Below, piece by piece: positions 32,962 to 43,579 of a stretch of 64,000 nt of DNA. The translations under genes and the position numbers were made by a program. Where the stretch lies: the NCBI GenBank assembly GCA_022822625.1, contig JAJEAV010000023.1:1-64000 (forward strand), written 5' to 3'. This DNA comes from Gammaproteobacteria bacterium (GTDB taxonomy: Bacteria > Pseudomonadota > Gammaproteobacteria > Arenicellales > Poriferihabitantaceae). The notes under the pieces are model-generated. The model did not search any database. It saw nothing but the letters and a program-made list of their open reading frames with translations, and had not been told where the DNA came from. How positions within the stretch are numbered: position 1 is the stretch's first letter; every line of letters starts with the position of its first letter.

Positions 32962-33837
32962 TCAAGTCACTTCTGCGGTTCGCATCGCACTTCGTACCTG
33001 ATCAAAATAAACACTGGACAACGGTACTAGCGGCAAACGAATTCCGTCAGTTATTTTTTCCATTTGCCGTAACGCCCATTTCACTGGAATAGGGTTGGCT
33101 TCAACAAACAGTGATTCATGTAATGGATCAAGCTGGGCATTGAGTCTCTCTGCCTCTTCCATGTTTCCATTCAATGCAGCCCCGCACATCGCACTCATTT
33201 TGGCAGGAGCCACATTTGCGGTCACTGAAATGCACCCATCACCTCCTGCTTTCATCAAGGCCAGGGCTGTATCGTCATTACCGGAATAGACGGCAAACTG
33301 TTCCCCGCAGCGCTTCTTGAGATCGGCAACACGTGGAATATCCGAAGTCGCATCCTTAATGCCAATGATGTTCGGGAGCTCGGCCAGCCTTGCTACTGTA
33401 TCATTGACCATATCGAGAGATGTTCGACTCGGGACGTTGTAGAGAATTTGCGGTATATCTACCTGCCTGGCAATACAGGAAAAATGCTTGATCAACCCAT
33501 GCTGGGGCGGTTTGTTGTAGTAGGGCACTACCAACAGACAGGCCTCGACTCCACAACCGGCCGCACGTTCGGTCAACTCCACGGCTTCCGCTGTTGAATT
33601 TGCTCCGGTACCGGCAATGACCGGTATTCGTCCGGATGCGTATTCAACTGTTTTGCCTATCACTTCAATCTGCTCGTCAGCGGTCAGGGTGGCAGATTCT
33701 CCCGTGGTCCCGACCGAGATAATGGCCCGGGTTCCGCTTTCAACATGAAAATCGACCAGACCGGCCAGACTTTGAAAATCGATTGAACCATCACCATGCA
33801 TGGGCGTAACCAGTGCAACAAGACTTCCTCTTAGCAT
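32962..33837 (-). CDS. dapA: 4-hydroxy-tetrahydrodipicolinate synthase (ORF opens at 33966)
   Basis: GTTGESATL, YYNKPPQHGLIKHF, YNVPSRTSLDM. Confidence 0.95.
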   Translation of the reverse strand: MLRGSLVALVTPMHGDGSIDFQSLAGLVDFHVESGTRAIISVGTTGESATLTADEQIEVIGKTVEYASGRIPVIAGTGANSTAEAVELTERAAGCGVEACLLVVPYYNKPPQHGLIKHFSCIARQVDIPQILYNVPSRTSLDMVNDTVARLAELPNIIGIKDATSDIPRVADLKKRCGEQFAVYSGNDDTALALMKAGGDGCISVTANVAPAKMSAMCGAALNGNMEEAERLNAQLDPLHESLFVEANPIPVKWALRQMEKITDGIRLPLVPLSSVYFDQVRSAMRTAEVT

Positions 33838-34104
33838 TTCACCTTCCGATAATGAGACTGTGTGGAAAACGGAAATGGTACACCATTTCAAATTCGGGAA
33901 CACGGTTTTGTGTTGCCGAATACACCATAAGAGCAGAAACGGTAAAACAGGTGGACTCCATCCCATGAGAATGTCGGGCGCAAGGAATCACGTTATAATC
34001 GGATGGCAGCAGCATGACTTGTTTCCGCAATATCGCCTGATGCCTCATGACTGCATTTTCCGGGTTTGGGAAACCCTTGATTTATTGAAAATGAAAATTT
34101 CACA

Positions 34105-34845
34105 ATGAAAGAAATCGGACTGCTTCTCTGTGATGATGTTGATTCGGATGCGCAGGCGCAATACGGGGATTACAGCAACATGTTCCAAATCGGCATCGAC
34201 CCGGATTGTTCGTTGATCAACCTGGTGCCGATTCGCTGCTTTGACGGGGAACCCTTTCCCGAGGAACCGGACCATTTTGCGGGTTACGTGATTTCCGGTT
34301 CAAAGCATGCCGTCTATGATGACCTTCCATGGATAAGTGATCTGCTGCAATTCATTCGTGATTGCTGGAATTCAAAAACACGCATGATTGGTGTCTGTTT
34401 TGGTCATCAGGCAATGGCTCATGCACTTGGTGGACGTACGGAAAAATCGGCTTCCGGGTGGGGGTTTGGCATTCAGGGGGCAACCGTGCTGGAACGCCAA
34501 GCGTGGATGGTGGACTACCAAGCACTTGAAGGTGACAATTATAATCTTGTAGTAATCCACCAGGATCAGGTAGTCAAAATGCCGCCGATGTTCCGATCCA
34601 TCGCCACCAGCGACTTCTGCCCGAACAGCATGATCGTTGCCGATACAACGATGTTGGGAGTTCAGGGACATCCTGAATTTTCAGCAGATTATTGCAGGCT
34701 TCGTGCAGATTATCGACATGAACACAAGTTGATAGATACGGAAGTTTATCAAGCGGCAGTGCAGTCGCTGGATGCACATTCGCTACATTCAAGAACCATT
34801 CTGAAGTGGATGCGGACATTCCTGCTGCTTCCACAGGTGCAATGA
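34105..34845 (+). CDS. class I glutamine amidotransferase-like protein
   Basis: GVCFGHQAMAHALGG and LGVQGHPEFSADY. Confidence 0.88.
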   Translation: MKEIGLLLCDDVDSDAQAQYGDYSNMFQIGIDPDCSLINLVPIRCFDGEPFPEEPDHFAGYVISGSKHAVYDDLPWISDLLQFIRDCWNSKTRMIGVCFGHQAMAHALGGRTEKSASGWGFGIQGATVLERQAWMVDYQALEGDNYNLVVIHQDQVVKMPPMFRSIATSDFCPNSMIVADTTMLGVQGHPEFSADYCRLRADYRHEHKLIDTEVYQAAVQSLDAHSLHSRTILKWMRTFLLLPQVQ

Positions 34846-34939
34846 ATCCCTGTCTGAAACCTGATCAGGATATGACTTGCTATTGGCCTTATCGCCCATC
34901 GACAATTTCAGGGCACCGCAACCTCGGAGAAACAGCAAC

Positions 34940-35731
34940 ATGATTGTGAAACAAATTTGGACCGGCAATGCCTATCGAAACTTCAACTATGTGGTCGCCT
35001 GCGAAGAGACGGGGGAGGCGCTTGCAATCGACCCACTGGACCATGAAAAATGCCTTGATCTTGCCCGTCAGGAAGGGTGGGATATTACCCAGATTCTGAA
35101 CACTCATGAACATGATGATCATACCGGCGGAAATCGCCCCGTCATGGAAGCAACCGGGGCCAGGGTGCTGGCTCACCATGCGGCCGGCGCATCCATTCCA
35201 GAGATGAGCGTCGGCCTATCCGCTGGAGATATTGTCAAAGTTGGCAAAACCATCGAACTTGAAGCTCTTGATACACCTGGGCACACCATGAGTCACGTGT
35301 GCTTGCTCTCTCATACCGAAATTCCGGGACTGTTTTGTGGTGATACGCTGTTTAATGCGGGAGCTGGCAACTGCCATAATGGTGGTCACCCTGCCGAGCT
35401 ATATGAAACATTTGCCGGGCAGTTGATGAAACTGCCCGATACAACCCTGATTTATCCGGGTCACGATTACCTGCATAATAATCTGCAGTTTACCCTTGAC
35501 CGAGAACCCGGTAATGCCCGAGCGCAAGACCTCCTTGATGACACCTTTGATCAGGACCCGGCAGAGGCGATGATTACCTCTCTTTCTCTCGAAAAAGAGG
35601 TCAACACCTTTTTCCGACTGGGCAATCCGGAAGTGATTGAACAACTGATCCTGAAGTTTCCGGAAATCGGGACCAGCCCCGACCCGAAGACCATATTCAT
35701 GAAATTACGGGAACTGAGAAACAGCTGGTAG
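34940..35731 (+). CDS. gloB: hydroxyacylglutathione hydrolase-like metallo-beta-lactamase fold protein (ORF opens at 34877)
   Basis: NTHEHDDHTGG, DTPGHTMSHVC, FCGDTLFNAGAGNCHNGG. Confidence 0.88.
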   Translation: MIVKQIWTGNAYRNFNYVVACEETGEALAIDPLDHEKCLDLARQEGWDITQILNTHEHDDHTGGNRPVMEATGARVLAHHAAGASIPEMSVGLSAGDIVKVGKTIELEALDTPGHTMSHVCLLSHTEIPGLFCGDTLFNAGAGNCHNGGHPAELYETFAGQLMKLPDTTLIYPGHDYLHNNLQFTLDREPGNARAQDLLDDTFDQDPAEAMITSLSLEKEVNTFFRLGNPEVIEQLILKFPEIGTSPDPKTIFMKLRELRNSW

Positions 35732-35741
35732 GAACGAATGC

Positions 35742-36197
35742 TCAACCGCGACCGGTAGACCCGAACCCTCCGTCTCCTCGGTCTGAGACGGCGAACTCGT
35801 CAACAATCTGAAAATCGGCGTGAATGACCGGAACCAGTACCATCTGGGCTATCCGGTCCCCGGGCTGAATAGTAAACAGCCGGGTTGATCGGTTCCAGCA
35901 TGATACGAACAGTTGTCCCTGGTAGTCCGAGTCAATTAAACCTACCAGATTGCCAAGGACGATACCGTGCCTGTGACCTAACCCTGATCGTGGCACCAGT
36001 ACTGCAGCTACTTCAGGGTCTTCGATATGAATCGCTATTCCGGTTGGAATCAGTTCAGACTGTCCAGGTTCAAGTTCCAGTGGACCGTCAATGCATGCCC
36101 GAAGATCAACTCCTGCGGAACCCTGGGTTGCATACGTAGGCAATCCGAATTCCGAGCGGATCCTAGGGTCCAGAATCTTCACTTCAATTTTCTTCAC
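35742..36197 (-). CDS. dut: dUTP diphosphatase
   Basis: [51 protein letters not shown]. Confidence 0.98.
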   Translation of the reverse strand: MKKIEVKILDPRIRSEFGLPTYATQGSAGVDLRACIDGPLELEPGQSELIPTGIAIHIEDPEVAAVLVPRSGLGHRHGIVLGNLVGLIDSDYQGQLFVSCWNRSTRLFTIQPGDRIAQMVLVPVIHADFQIVDEFAVSDRGDGGFGSTGRG

Positions 36198-36246
36198 AAT
36201 GGCAAGTCACCCGTTTCTGGTTGCAGGAAGATCAGCCTCTGCCGGT

Positions 36247-37440
36247 TCATTGCTTTTTCCACAAGGAGACTGCTATCTCAAGGATTTTTACCGACAGCCC
36301 ATATTTGTCGTTTCGATCAATCGACATGGATTTGTCGTGGGTATGTACGGTAACCGTATTATAGTCATTACCAAATGCACCCTCTTTTCCAGCCACGTTG
36401 TTGGCAACAATCATGTTGACTTTCTTGCTGACAAGTTTTGATCTTGCATGCTGGTCAATACGTTCGGTTTCTGCTGCAAACCCGACCGTGAATGGCGGGT
36501 TTTCGATCTCAGCCACCGATCTCAGAATATCGGGAGTCCTGATCAACTTGAGTTCCATCGAATCCCTGTCCTTCTTGATTTTGTTCTCTGCACTCAAGAC
36601 AGGACGATAGTCACTCACGGCGGCAACACCGATGAACATGTCAGTATTGCCGATATGCTCCTGTACCCTGTCAAGCATATCCTGGGCAGACACCACGTCA
36701 ATACGCTCGACACCGGAAGGAGTCTCAAGTGCAACCGGCCCGCTGATCAGGGTTACTTCGGCACCGAAGTCTCTCGCTGCTTCGGCAAGCGCAAATCCCA
36801 TTTTCCCCGAACTCCGGTTGGTAATTCCGCGCACAGGATCAATCGCTTCCCACGTCGGTCCGGCAGTCAGAGTAATACACGCGCCAGTGAGTAATTTTGG
36901 CACGCCATCGCCCAGCAATTCCCGGGCGATCTCATCCGGTTCGCTCATACGGCCAAGACCCACCTCCCCACAAGCCTGGCCGCCTTCAGCCGGGCCAATA
37001 ATGCGCACCCCTCGCCGCCTGAGCGTCTGGAGATTGTCCTGAGTTGCCGGATTCTGCCACATTTGTCGATTCATGGCAGGGGCCACGGCAATTTCGGCTT
37101 CCGAGGCCAGAATCAACGAGGTTAACAGGTCATCTGCCTTCCCGTTCGCCATGCTGGCAATAAAATTGGCTGTTCCAGGAGCAATCACCATGATCTCGGC
37201 CCATCTTGCAAGCTCGATATGGCCCATACCTGACTCCGCTTCAGCATCAAGCAGACATCGATGCACGGGATGTCCACTGACTGCCTGAAGGGTCAGAGGG
37301 GTAATGAACTCACAGGCTGCTTCGGTCATCACCACCCGTACATCACCTCCCCTGTCCATCAACCGGCGTACCAGGTCTGGTGACTTGTAGGCTGCAATAC
37401 CGCCCGTTATTCCAACTAAAACCCGCCTGTTTTTACGCAT
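36247..37440 (-). CDS. coaBC: bifunctional phosphopantothenoylcysteine decarboxylase/phosphopantothenate-cysteine ligase
   Basis: GITGGIAAYKSPDLVRRL, APAMNRQMW, TAGPTWEAIDPVRGITNRSSGKMG. Confidence 0.96.
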   Translation of the reverse strand: MRKNRRVLVGITGGIAAYKSPDLVRRLMDRGGDVRVVMTEAACEFITPLTLQAVSGHPVHRCLLDAEAESGMGHIELARWAEIMVIAPGTANFIASMANGKADDLLTSLILASEAEIAVAPAMNRQMWQNPATQDNLQTLRRRGVRIIGPAEGGQACGEVGLGRMSEPDEIARELLGDGVPKLLTGACITLTAGPTWEAIDPVRGITNRSSGKMGFALAEAARDFGAEVTLISGPVALETPSGVERIDVVSAQDMLDRVQEHIGNTDMFIGVAAVSDYRPVLSAENKIKKDRDSMELKLIRTPDILRSVAEIENPPFTVGFAAETERIDQHARSKLVSKKVNMIVANNVAGKEGAFGNDYNTVTVHTHDKSMSIDRNDKYGLSVKILEIAVSLWKKQ

Positions 37441-37560
37441 CCTGAATATTTGAGCAAATAGGCATTCGAGTGTAACCTAATTCAATGGAGATAGACTGTC
37501 TCTTGTCATTTAATGGATATAATCGCAACTTTACGCTGAAGCTGAACTGAAGGGTAATTC

Positions 37561-38097
37561 ATGAAATCCAGAGAGAGAAGACAAGGGATCACGCTGGTAC
37601 ATACTGGTGAGGGCAAGGGCAAGTCATCAAGTGGCTTTGGGGTGGTGTTTCGAGCTGCCGGCTGGGGACTCGACATCTGCGTAATCCAGTATATCAAGGG
37701 CAAATGGAAAACCGGCGAGCGTCAGGCTGCAAGCCGCTTCGACAATATCGAATGGCATGCGCTTGGAGATGGCTTTACCTGGGATACGAAAAACCCGGAA
37801 CAGGACATTAAGACCAGTCGCAGTATCTGGGAATTCAGCAAGGAACAGATTCTTTCTGAAAAATACGATCTGGTAATGCTGGACGAGATCAATTACTGCA
37901 GTGGCTATGGCTGGATATCCGGTGCCGAGATTGCGGATTTTATTGTTAACGACAAGCCCAAATGGCTACACCTGATCCTCACCGGTCGAAACGCCCCGAA
38001 AGAAGTAATTGAAGCGGCTGATACCGTTTCCGAGATGACCAAAATCAAGCATGCTTTTGAAAAGGGCATCAAGGCTGTCCAGGGCGTCGAGTTCTGA
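37561..38097 (+). CDS. cobO: cob(I)yrinic acid a,c-diamide adenosyltransferase (CobO/BtuR)
   Basis: [53 protein letters not shown]. Confidence 0.93.
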   Translation: MKSRERRQGITLVHTGEGKGKSSSGFGVVFRAAGWGLDICVIQYIKGKWKTGERQAASRFDNIEWHALGDGFTWDTKNPEQDIKTSRSIWEFSKEQILSEKYDLVMLDEINYCSGYGWISGAEIADFIVNDKPKWLHLILTGRNAPKEVIEAADTVSEMTKIKHAFEKGIKAVQGVEF

Positions 38098-38165
38098 CTG
38101 CAGGAAATCGAGGCCTGCATGCATTACCTTGCAACCTACCCTGTTTTATTGAAAATATCCGGCAT

Positions 38166-39422
38166 ATGGCAGTAACACCCAAACCATACTCTATCTTCAG
38201 TCTCGCCCGTAATGCTCTCAACTATCATCAGGGCTGGCAGAGGGCCTGGCGCGATGCCGAACCAAAACGTCACTATGAAGTGGTGATCATCGGGGGCGGC
38301 GGGCATGGTCTGGCTACTGCCTATTACCTTGCCAGGGAATGCGGTATTCGGGATGTTGCGGTAGTCGAAAAGGGCTGGCTGGGTGGCGGCAATACCGGGC
38401 GCAACACCACCATTGTTCGTTCCAATTACCTGTGGGACGAATCGGCTGGACTCTACGAACATGCAATGAAGCTCTGGGAAGGACTCAGCGCCGACCTGAA
38501 CTACAATGTCATGTTCTCGCAAAGAGGATTACTGCATCTGGCACATTCTGTGCATGACATGCAGGAAATCGGGCGGCGTGGCAATGCCATCTACCTGAAT
38601 GGAATCGACTCGGAGTTTGTGACACCTCAACAGGTCAGGGAGATGGTTCCATTCATCAATCTGGATTGTCGTTATCCGGTGCATGGTGCCCTCCTCCAGA
38701 AACGTGGCGGCACTGCAAGGCATGATGCGGTGGCCTGGGGCTATGCCAGGGCAGCAGATAATCTAGGCGTCGATATCATCCAGAACTGTGAGGTAACCGG
38801 ATTTCAGATCGAAGACAACACCGTCAAGGGGGTCGAAACTACACGCGGCAGAATCGGAGCGAAAAAAATTGGTTGCGTGGTGGCCGGACACTGTAGTGTA
38901 CTTGCCGAGATGGCTGGTTTTCGGCTTCCCATTGAATCATTCCCACTGCAGGCACTGGTCTCCGAACCGGTGAAACCGGTTCTCGATTGTGTCGTAATGT
39001 CCGGTGCCATCCATGCCTATATCAGTCAATCCGACAAGGGCGAACTGGTGATCGGTGCAGGATCCGATGCATATCTGTCCTATTCCCAGCGTGGAGGCTT
39101 CGACATTATCGAACACACCGTAGGATCAATAGTCGAGCTCTACCCCATCTTCTCGAGATTGAAAATGCTCAGGCAATGGGGCGGAATTGTCGATGTAACC
39201 GTTGACCGTTCACCATTGATTTCGAAAACCCCGGTCAACAACCTGTTTTTCAATTGCGGTTGGGGAACCGGAGGATTCAAGGCCACCCCGGGTTCCGGTC
39301 ATGTTTTTGCCCACTCGATCAAGGCAGGAGACATGCATCCAATCGCCGAGCCTTTTTCGATTAACCGGTTCAATACCGGAGCCCTGATTGACGAGGGGGC
39401 CGCAGCAGCGGTAGCACACTGA
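38166..39422 (+). CDS. soxB: sarcosine oxidase beta subunit
   Basis: [21 protein letters not shown], first gene of a soxBDAG order. Confidence 0.95.
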   Translation: MAVTPKPYSIFSLARNALNYHQGWQRAWRDAEPKRHYEVVIIGGGGHGLATAYYLARECGIRDVAVVEKGWLGGGNTGRNTTIVRSNYLWDESAGLYEHAMKLWEGLSADLNYNVMFSQRGLLHLAHSVHDMQEIGRRGNAIYLNGIDSEFVTPQQVREMVPFINLDCRYPVHGALLQKRGGTARHDAVAWGYARAADNLGVDIIQNCEVTGFQIEDNTVKGVETTRGRIGAKKIGCVVAGHCSVLAEMAGFRLPIESFPLQALVSEPVKPVLDCVVMSGAIHAYISQSDKGELVIGAGSDAYLSYSQRGGFDIIEHTVGSIVELYPIFSRLKMLRQWGGIVDVTVDRSPLISKTPVNNLFFNCGWGTGGFKATPGSGHVFAHSIKAGDMHPIAEPFSINRFNTGALIDEGAAAAVAH

Positions 39423-39724
39423 TGTTGTTGATCAAGTGCCCATGGTGCGGCTATCGAGACCAGAGCGAATTTTCGGCTCAGGGTGAAGCGCATATCGAAC
39501 GTCCCGAAAACCCCCATGATCTGGACGAGGAACAATGGGGTGATTACCTGTTCTTTCGCAAGAACCCAAAAGGTGTTCATTATGAGCGCTGGGTTCATGT
39601 CCACGGTTGTCGACGCTGGTTTAACGTGATTCGCAACACCGCAACCGACCATATTCATGCCACATACCGCCCGGGCGACCCCATACCCGCATTGTCAGAT
39701 GAAGAAACAGATCAACCGGCTTGA
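39422..39724 (+). CDS. soxD: sarcosine oxidase delta subunit
   Basis: [28 protein letters not shown]...GCRRWFNVIRNTATD. Confidence 0.95.
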   Translation: MLLIKCPWCGYRDQSEFSAQGEAHIERPENPHDLDEEQWGDYLFFRKNPKGVHYERWVHVHGCRRWFNVIRNTATDHIHATYRPGDPIPALSDEETDQPA

Positions 39725-42707
39725 GCATGATGCGCGACTGAATCGCAGAAAGTCGATCCGCTTCTGGTTCGACAACCGGGTCTATGAAGGCTATGAAGGC
39801 GATACACTGGCTTCCGCATTGCTGGCCAATGGGGTTCATCTGGTTGGCCGGAGTTTCAAGTATCACCGCCCCCGAGGCATTTACACCGCAGGTTCTGAAG
39901 AACCGAACGCACTGGTTCAGCTCGAGGAAAAAGCCTATACCGAACCCAACCGAAGAGCTACTGAAGTCGAAATCTATGAGGGGTTGATCGCCCATTCCCA
40001 GAATTGCTGGCCTTCATGCAGACTTGACTTCGGTATAGTGAATTCGTGGTTCTCCCGTATCCTGCCTGCCGGTTTCTATTACAAGACCTTCATGTGGCCG
40101 GCCTCATTCTGGATGACCTATGAGAAATACATCAGGAAAGCTGCCGGACTTGGACGCTCGCCAACCGAACCCGATCCGCATTTTTACGACAAGACCCATG
40201 CCCATTGCGACGTTCTGGTGATTGGAGGGGGTCCTGCAGGAATTCAGGCTGCGATTGCCTCAGGTCAAACCGGCTGTCGGGTGATTCTGGCTGACGAGAA
40301 GTCCGAATTCGGGGGCATGCTGCTAAGCGAAAACATTCTGATCAACGGCATACCGTGCCACGAGTGGATCGAGTCCAGGATTGCCAAGCTGAAAGCCATG
40401 TCGAATGTCGTGTTACTGAACCGCACTACCGTGACCGGCTACTATGACTATAATTTTCTGGTGGCCAATCAGCGTGTGAGCGAACATCTTGGACCTCGAA
40501 TTTCGGTCAATTCACCCAAGGAACGTTTGTGGAAGATTCGTGCCAAACAGGTAGTCATGGCAACCGGGGCGATCGAACGACCACTGGTTTTTGCGGACAA
40601 TGATCGTCCAGGCATCATGCTGGCGGGTGCGATACGTACCTATATCAATCGCTATTCCACGCTTCCGGGAAAAAACTGTGTTGTCCTGACCAACAACGAT
40701 TCAGCCTACCATGCCGCACTGGATATTGCGGATGAAGATGGTCAGGTCAGCATCATTGACATTCGAACCAGTCCCTCTGGTGCCATGGTCGATTCTGCAG
40801 TCAGTCGTGGCATTCGAATCCTTGCAAACAGCACCATTACCGGTGTGGGTTATTCCAGAGGCCAACTTCGCTACCTCGAAGTAATGGAACTGTCCGAAAA
40901 TGGACTGGAAGTCGTCGGGAAAAAACAGAAACTGCCCTGCGATCTGGTTGGCATATCCGGTGGCTGGAATCCAACCATTCATCTGTTCAGTCAATCCAGG
41001 GGAAAACTCAGGTTTGACGAGACTCATCACTGCTTTTTGGCTGACCAGCCATCACAAAACAACCCGGTAATTCTCGCTGGCTCCTGCCAGGCAACCTGGT
41101 TCTCCAAGGAGTGCATGGAAGAAGGGCATGCAGCCGGTTGTAAAGCCGCAAGGCGTGCCGGCTTCAATGCCGACCAGGAATTTGATGGAGTTAAAACCGG
41201 CCAACTGGAGTACTCTCCTCAGAGGCCACTTTGGGTCCTGCCGACCAGTCATCCAATCGGTCAGGGAAAGACAAGGCATTTTCATGAACTACATAACGAT
41301 GCGACCATTGGAGATATTCATCTTGCGGTGAGAGAGGGCTATGAATCGGTTGAACATCTCAAGAGATATACCACAACCGGCATGGGTACGGATCAGGGCA
41401 AGACCTCAAATCTCAATGCCCTGACTGCCCTGTCCGAAATAAGGAACCTGTCTGTTCCTGACCTCGGTGTTACAACATTCAGGCCACCGTATACACCGCT
41501 GACCATGGGGTCGATTGTTGGACATGATTGTGGTGAACTATTTGTTCAAAAGCGCAAGACTCCCATGCATCCATGGCATGATCAGGCCCATGCCGTTTAT
41601 GAGGACGTTGGCGACTGGAAACGGCCGCGATACTTTTCGCTGGGGAATGAGACTATGCATGCCGCGGTTCAACGCGAATGCCGTCAGGTCCGGCAAACCG
41701 GCGGATTGCTGGATGCTTCGACCCTCGGCAAGATCGACCTGCAGGGCAAGGACACAAGATGGCTCCTCAACATGTTGTACACCAATGCGTGGGACAAACT
41801 CGAAATCGGCCGGTGTCGATATGGTCTAATGCTAAATGAGCATGGCATGATTTTTGATGACGGAGTCACGACCCGGATTGGTGAAAACCATTATCACATG
41901 ACCACCACCACTGGCGGTGCTGCCCGTGTCATGAACTGGATTGAGGAGTGGTTACAGACCGAATGGCCGAATCTGGAGGTCTATGCAACGAGTGTTACCG
42001 AGCAATGGGCGGTCGCTTCCTTAAGCGGACCGAAGGCAGCAGAAGTATTGCGGGAATTGACCGATATCCCGCTTGACGAGGAGTCATTTCCGTTTATGTC
42101 CATGCGTAACGGTCAGGTCGCGGATATTCCTGCACGAGTGTTTCGAATCAGTTTTACCGGTGAATTGTCATATGAGATCAATGTCCCGGCGCGGTACGGT
42201 CTTGCGTTATGGGAACAACTGATGGAAACCGGACGCAAATTCGATATTTGCCCCTATGGAACAGAATCGATGCATGTACTGCGTGCTGAAAAGGGCTTCA
42301 TTATTGTTGGACAAGATACCGATGGAACCGTGACTCCGATGGATCTCGGAATGGACTGGATCGTATCCAGGAAAAAACAGGATTTTCTGGGGAAACGCTC
42401 TTTTGACCGAACCGATACATCGCGCCCTGGGCGCAAGCAGCTTGTTGGACTGCTGACTGAAGACCCCGAATTTGTCTTGCCGGAAGGAGCACATGTAGTA
42501 TCAGAACTGAAGAGTAGTCCACCGATGGATATGCTGGGACATATTACTTCGAGTTACAGGAGTCCGAATGCCGGGCGTTCCATTGCCATGGCTTTGCTCA
42601 AGGATGGATTCAATCGAAAAGGGCAGACACTGAATGTCCCGATCATGAATGGAACAAGTCAACGCGTTACCGTGACTGACCCTGTATTCCTGACCGGCAA
42701 TGACTGA
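39699..42707 (+). CDS. soxA: sarcosine oxidase alpha subunit (ORF opens at 39657)
   Basis: VLVIGGGPAGIQAAIASGQTGCRVILADE; C-terminal GcvT-like ISFTGELSYEINVPARYG. Confidence 0.96.
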   Translation: MKKQINRLEHDARLNRRKSIRFWFDNRVYEGYEGDTLASALLANGVHLVGRSFKYHRPRGIYTAGSEEPNALVQLEEKAYTEPNRRATEVEIYEGLIAHSQNCWPSCRLDFGIVNSWFSRILPAGFYYKTFMWPASFWMTYEKYIRKAAGLGRSPTEPDPHFYDKTHAHCDVLVIGGGPAGIQAAIASGQTGCRVILADEKSEFGGMLLSENILINGIPCHEWIESRIAKLKAMSNVVLLNRTTVTGYYDYNFLVANQRVSEHLGPRISVNSPKERLWKIRAKQVVMATGAIERPLVFADNDRPGIMLAGAIRTYINRYSTLPGKNCVVLTNNDSAYHAALDIADEDGQVSIIDIRTSPSGAMVDSAVSRGIRILANSTITGVGYSRGQLRYLEVMELSENGLEVVGKKQKLPCDLVGISGGWNPTIHLFSQSRGKLRFDETHHCFLADQPSQNNPVILAGSCQATWFSKECMEEGHAAGCKAARRAGFNADQEFDGVKTGQLEYSPQRPLWVLPTSHPIGQGKTRHFHELHNDATIGDIHLAVREGYESVEHLKRYTTTGMGTDQGKTSNLNALTALSEIRNLSVPDLGVTTFRPPYTPLTMGSIVGHDCGELFVQKRKTPMHPWHDQAHAVYEDVGDWKRPRYFSLGNETMHAAVQRECRQVRQTGGLLDASTLGKIDLQGKDTRWLLNMLYTNAWDKLEIGRCRYGLMLNEHGMIFDDGVTTRIGENHYHMTTTTGGAARVMNWIEEWLQTEWPNLEVYATSVTEQWAVASLSGPKAAEVLRELTDIPLDEESFPFMSMRNGQVADIPARVFRISFTGELSYEINVPARYGLALWEQLMETGRKFDICPYGTESMHVLRAEKGFIIVGQDTDGTVTPMDLGMDWIVSRKKQDFLGKRSFDRTDTSRPGRKQLVGLLTEDPEFVLPEGAHVVSELKSSPPMDMLGHITSSYRSPNAGRSIAMALLKDGFNRKGQTLNVPIMNGTSQRVTVTDPVFLTGND

Positions 42708-42719
42708 CTTGTTGACACC

Positions 42720-43271
42720 ATGACAACTTCTCCACTTTGGGACCGTCCTTCAATCAATGGCAGGAACACCTTGACCGAGTTGCCGATTTGCGGAAAGGTC
42801 AATATTCGTGGTTCAGCCGATAATACCCATTTTACAGGCTCGACTGCCCAGGCTTTTGGTCTTGCTCTGCCACTTGAGCCAAATACACTCACTAGATTGG
42901 GGAATGCAATCTGTTACTGGCTCGGACCTGATGAATGGCTGTTGCATTGCCCGATTGAGGAGGTAGATTCCCTGATTGAATCGGCCCGCTCAAGACTTGA
43001 CAGAATTCACCATGCCCTGGTTGATGTCTCGGACTACTATACGGTGCTTCGGCTGGATGGTCCCGACTCGGAAGGGTTGCTCAACAAGGGCTGCCCACTT
43101 GACCTTCATCTCAGCCAGTTTCCGGTGGAGACTTGTGCCCAGACGCGTCTGGGAAACGCAAGTATCCTTTTGGATCGCAGGGGCAAGGCCCCCTTTTTCG
43201 ATATTCAGGTAAGGTGGAGCCATGCCGAATATGTCTGGGACTATCTTGACAGTGCCATGAAGACTCTTTGA
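42720..43271 (+). CDS. soxG: sarcosine oxidase gamma subunit
   Basis: 183 aa; WLGPDEWLLHCP, last gene of soxBDAG. Confidence 0.92.
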   Translation: MTTSPLWDRPSINGRNTLTELPICGKVNIRGSADNTHFTGSTAQAFGLALPLEPNTLTRLGNAICYWLGPDEWLLHCPIEEVDSLIESARSRLDRIHHALVDVSDYYTVLRLDGPDSEGLLNKGCPLDLHLSQFPVETCAQTRLGNASILLDRRGKAPFFDIQVRWSHAEYVWDYLDSAMKTL

Positions 43272-43312
43272 AATTTCGCCTGGTATCCAGCCTGGCGGAT
43301 TCAGGATGTCAC

Positions 43313-43570
43313 TCATAAATGTCTGGCCCGGACCGGGCCATCGCGTTTTTTGTTTTTTTCGAGTTGGTGAGCGAATTCTTCATTAACTGGCTTAATACGG
43401 TACTTGCCCTGTACCAGAACTTTCGATTCTTCCCTGGATTTCATTATTCGATATTCAATTCTCTGTTCTGCGGTCAATCCATTCCTTCCCCAGAACAACC
43501 AGCCAAAAAGAACCCCAATGGCAAAGGCAAGGAGTATCCAGAACCAGATTTCAAGCATTACGTAAATCAT
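43313..43570 (-). CDS. small single-TM protein of unknown function
   Basis: LEIWFWILLAFAIGVLFGWLFWGRNG plus charged tail. Confidence 0.55.
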   Translation of the reverse strand: MIYVMLEIWFWILLAFAIGVLFGWLFWGRNGLTAEQRIEYRIMKSREESKVLVQGKYRIKPVNEEFAHQLEKNKKRDGPVRARHL

Positions 43571-43579
43571 GGTATTATT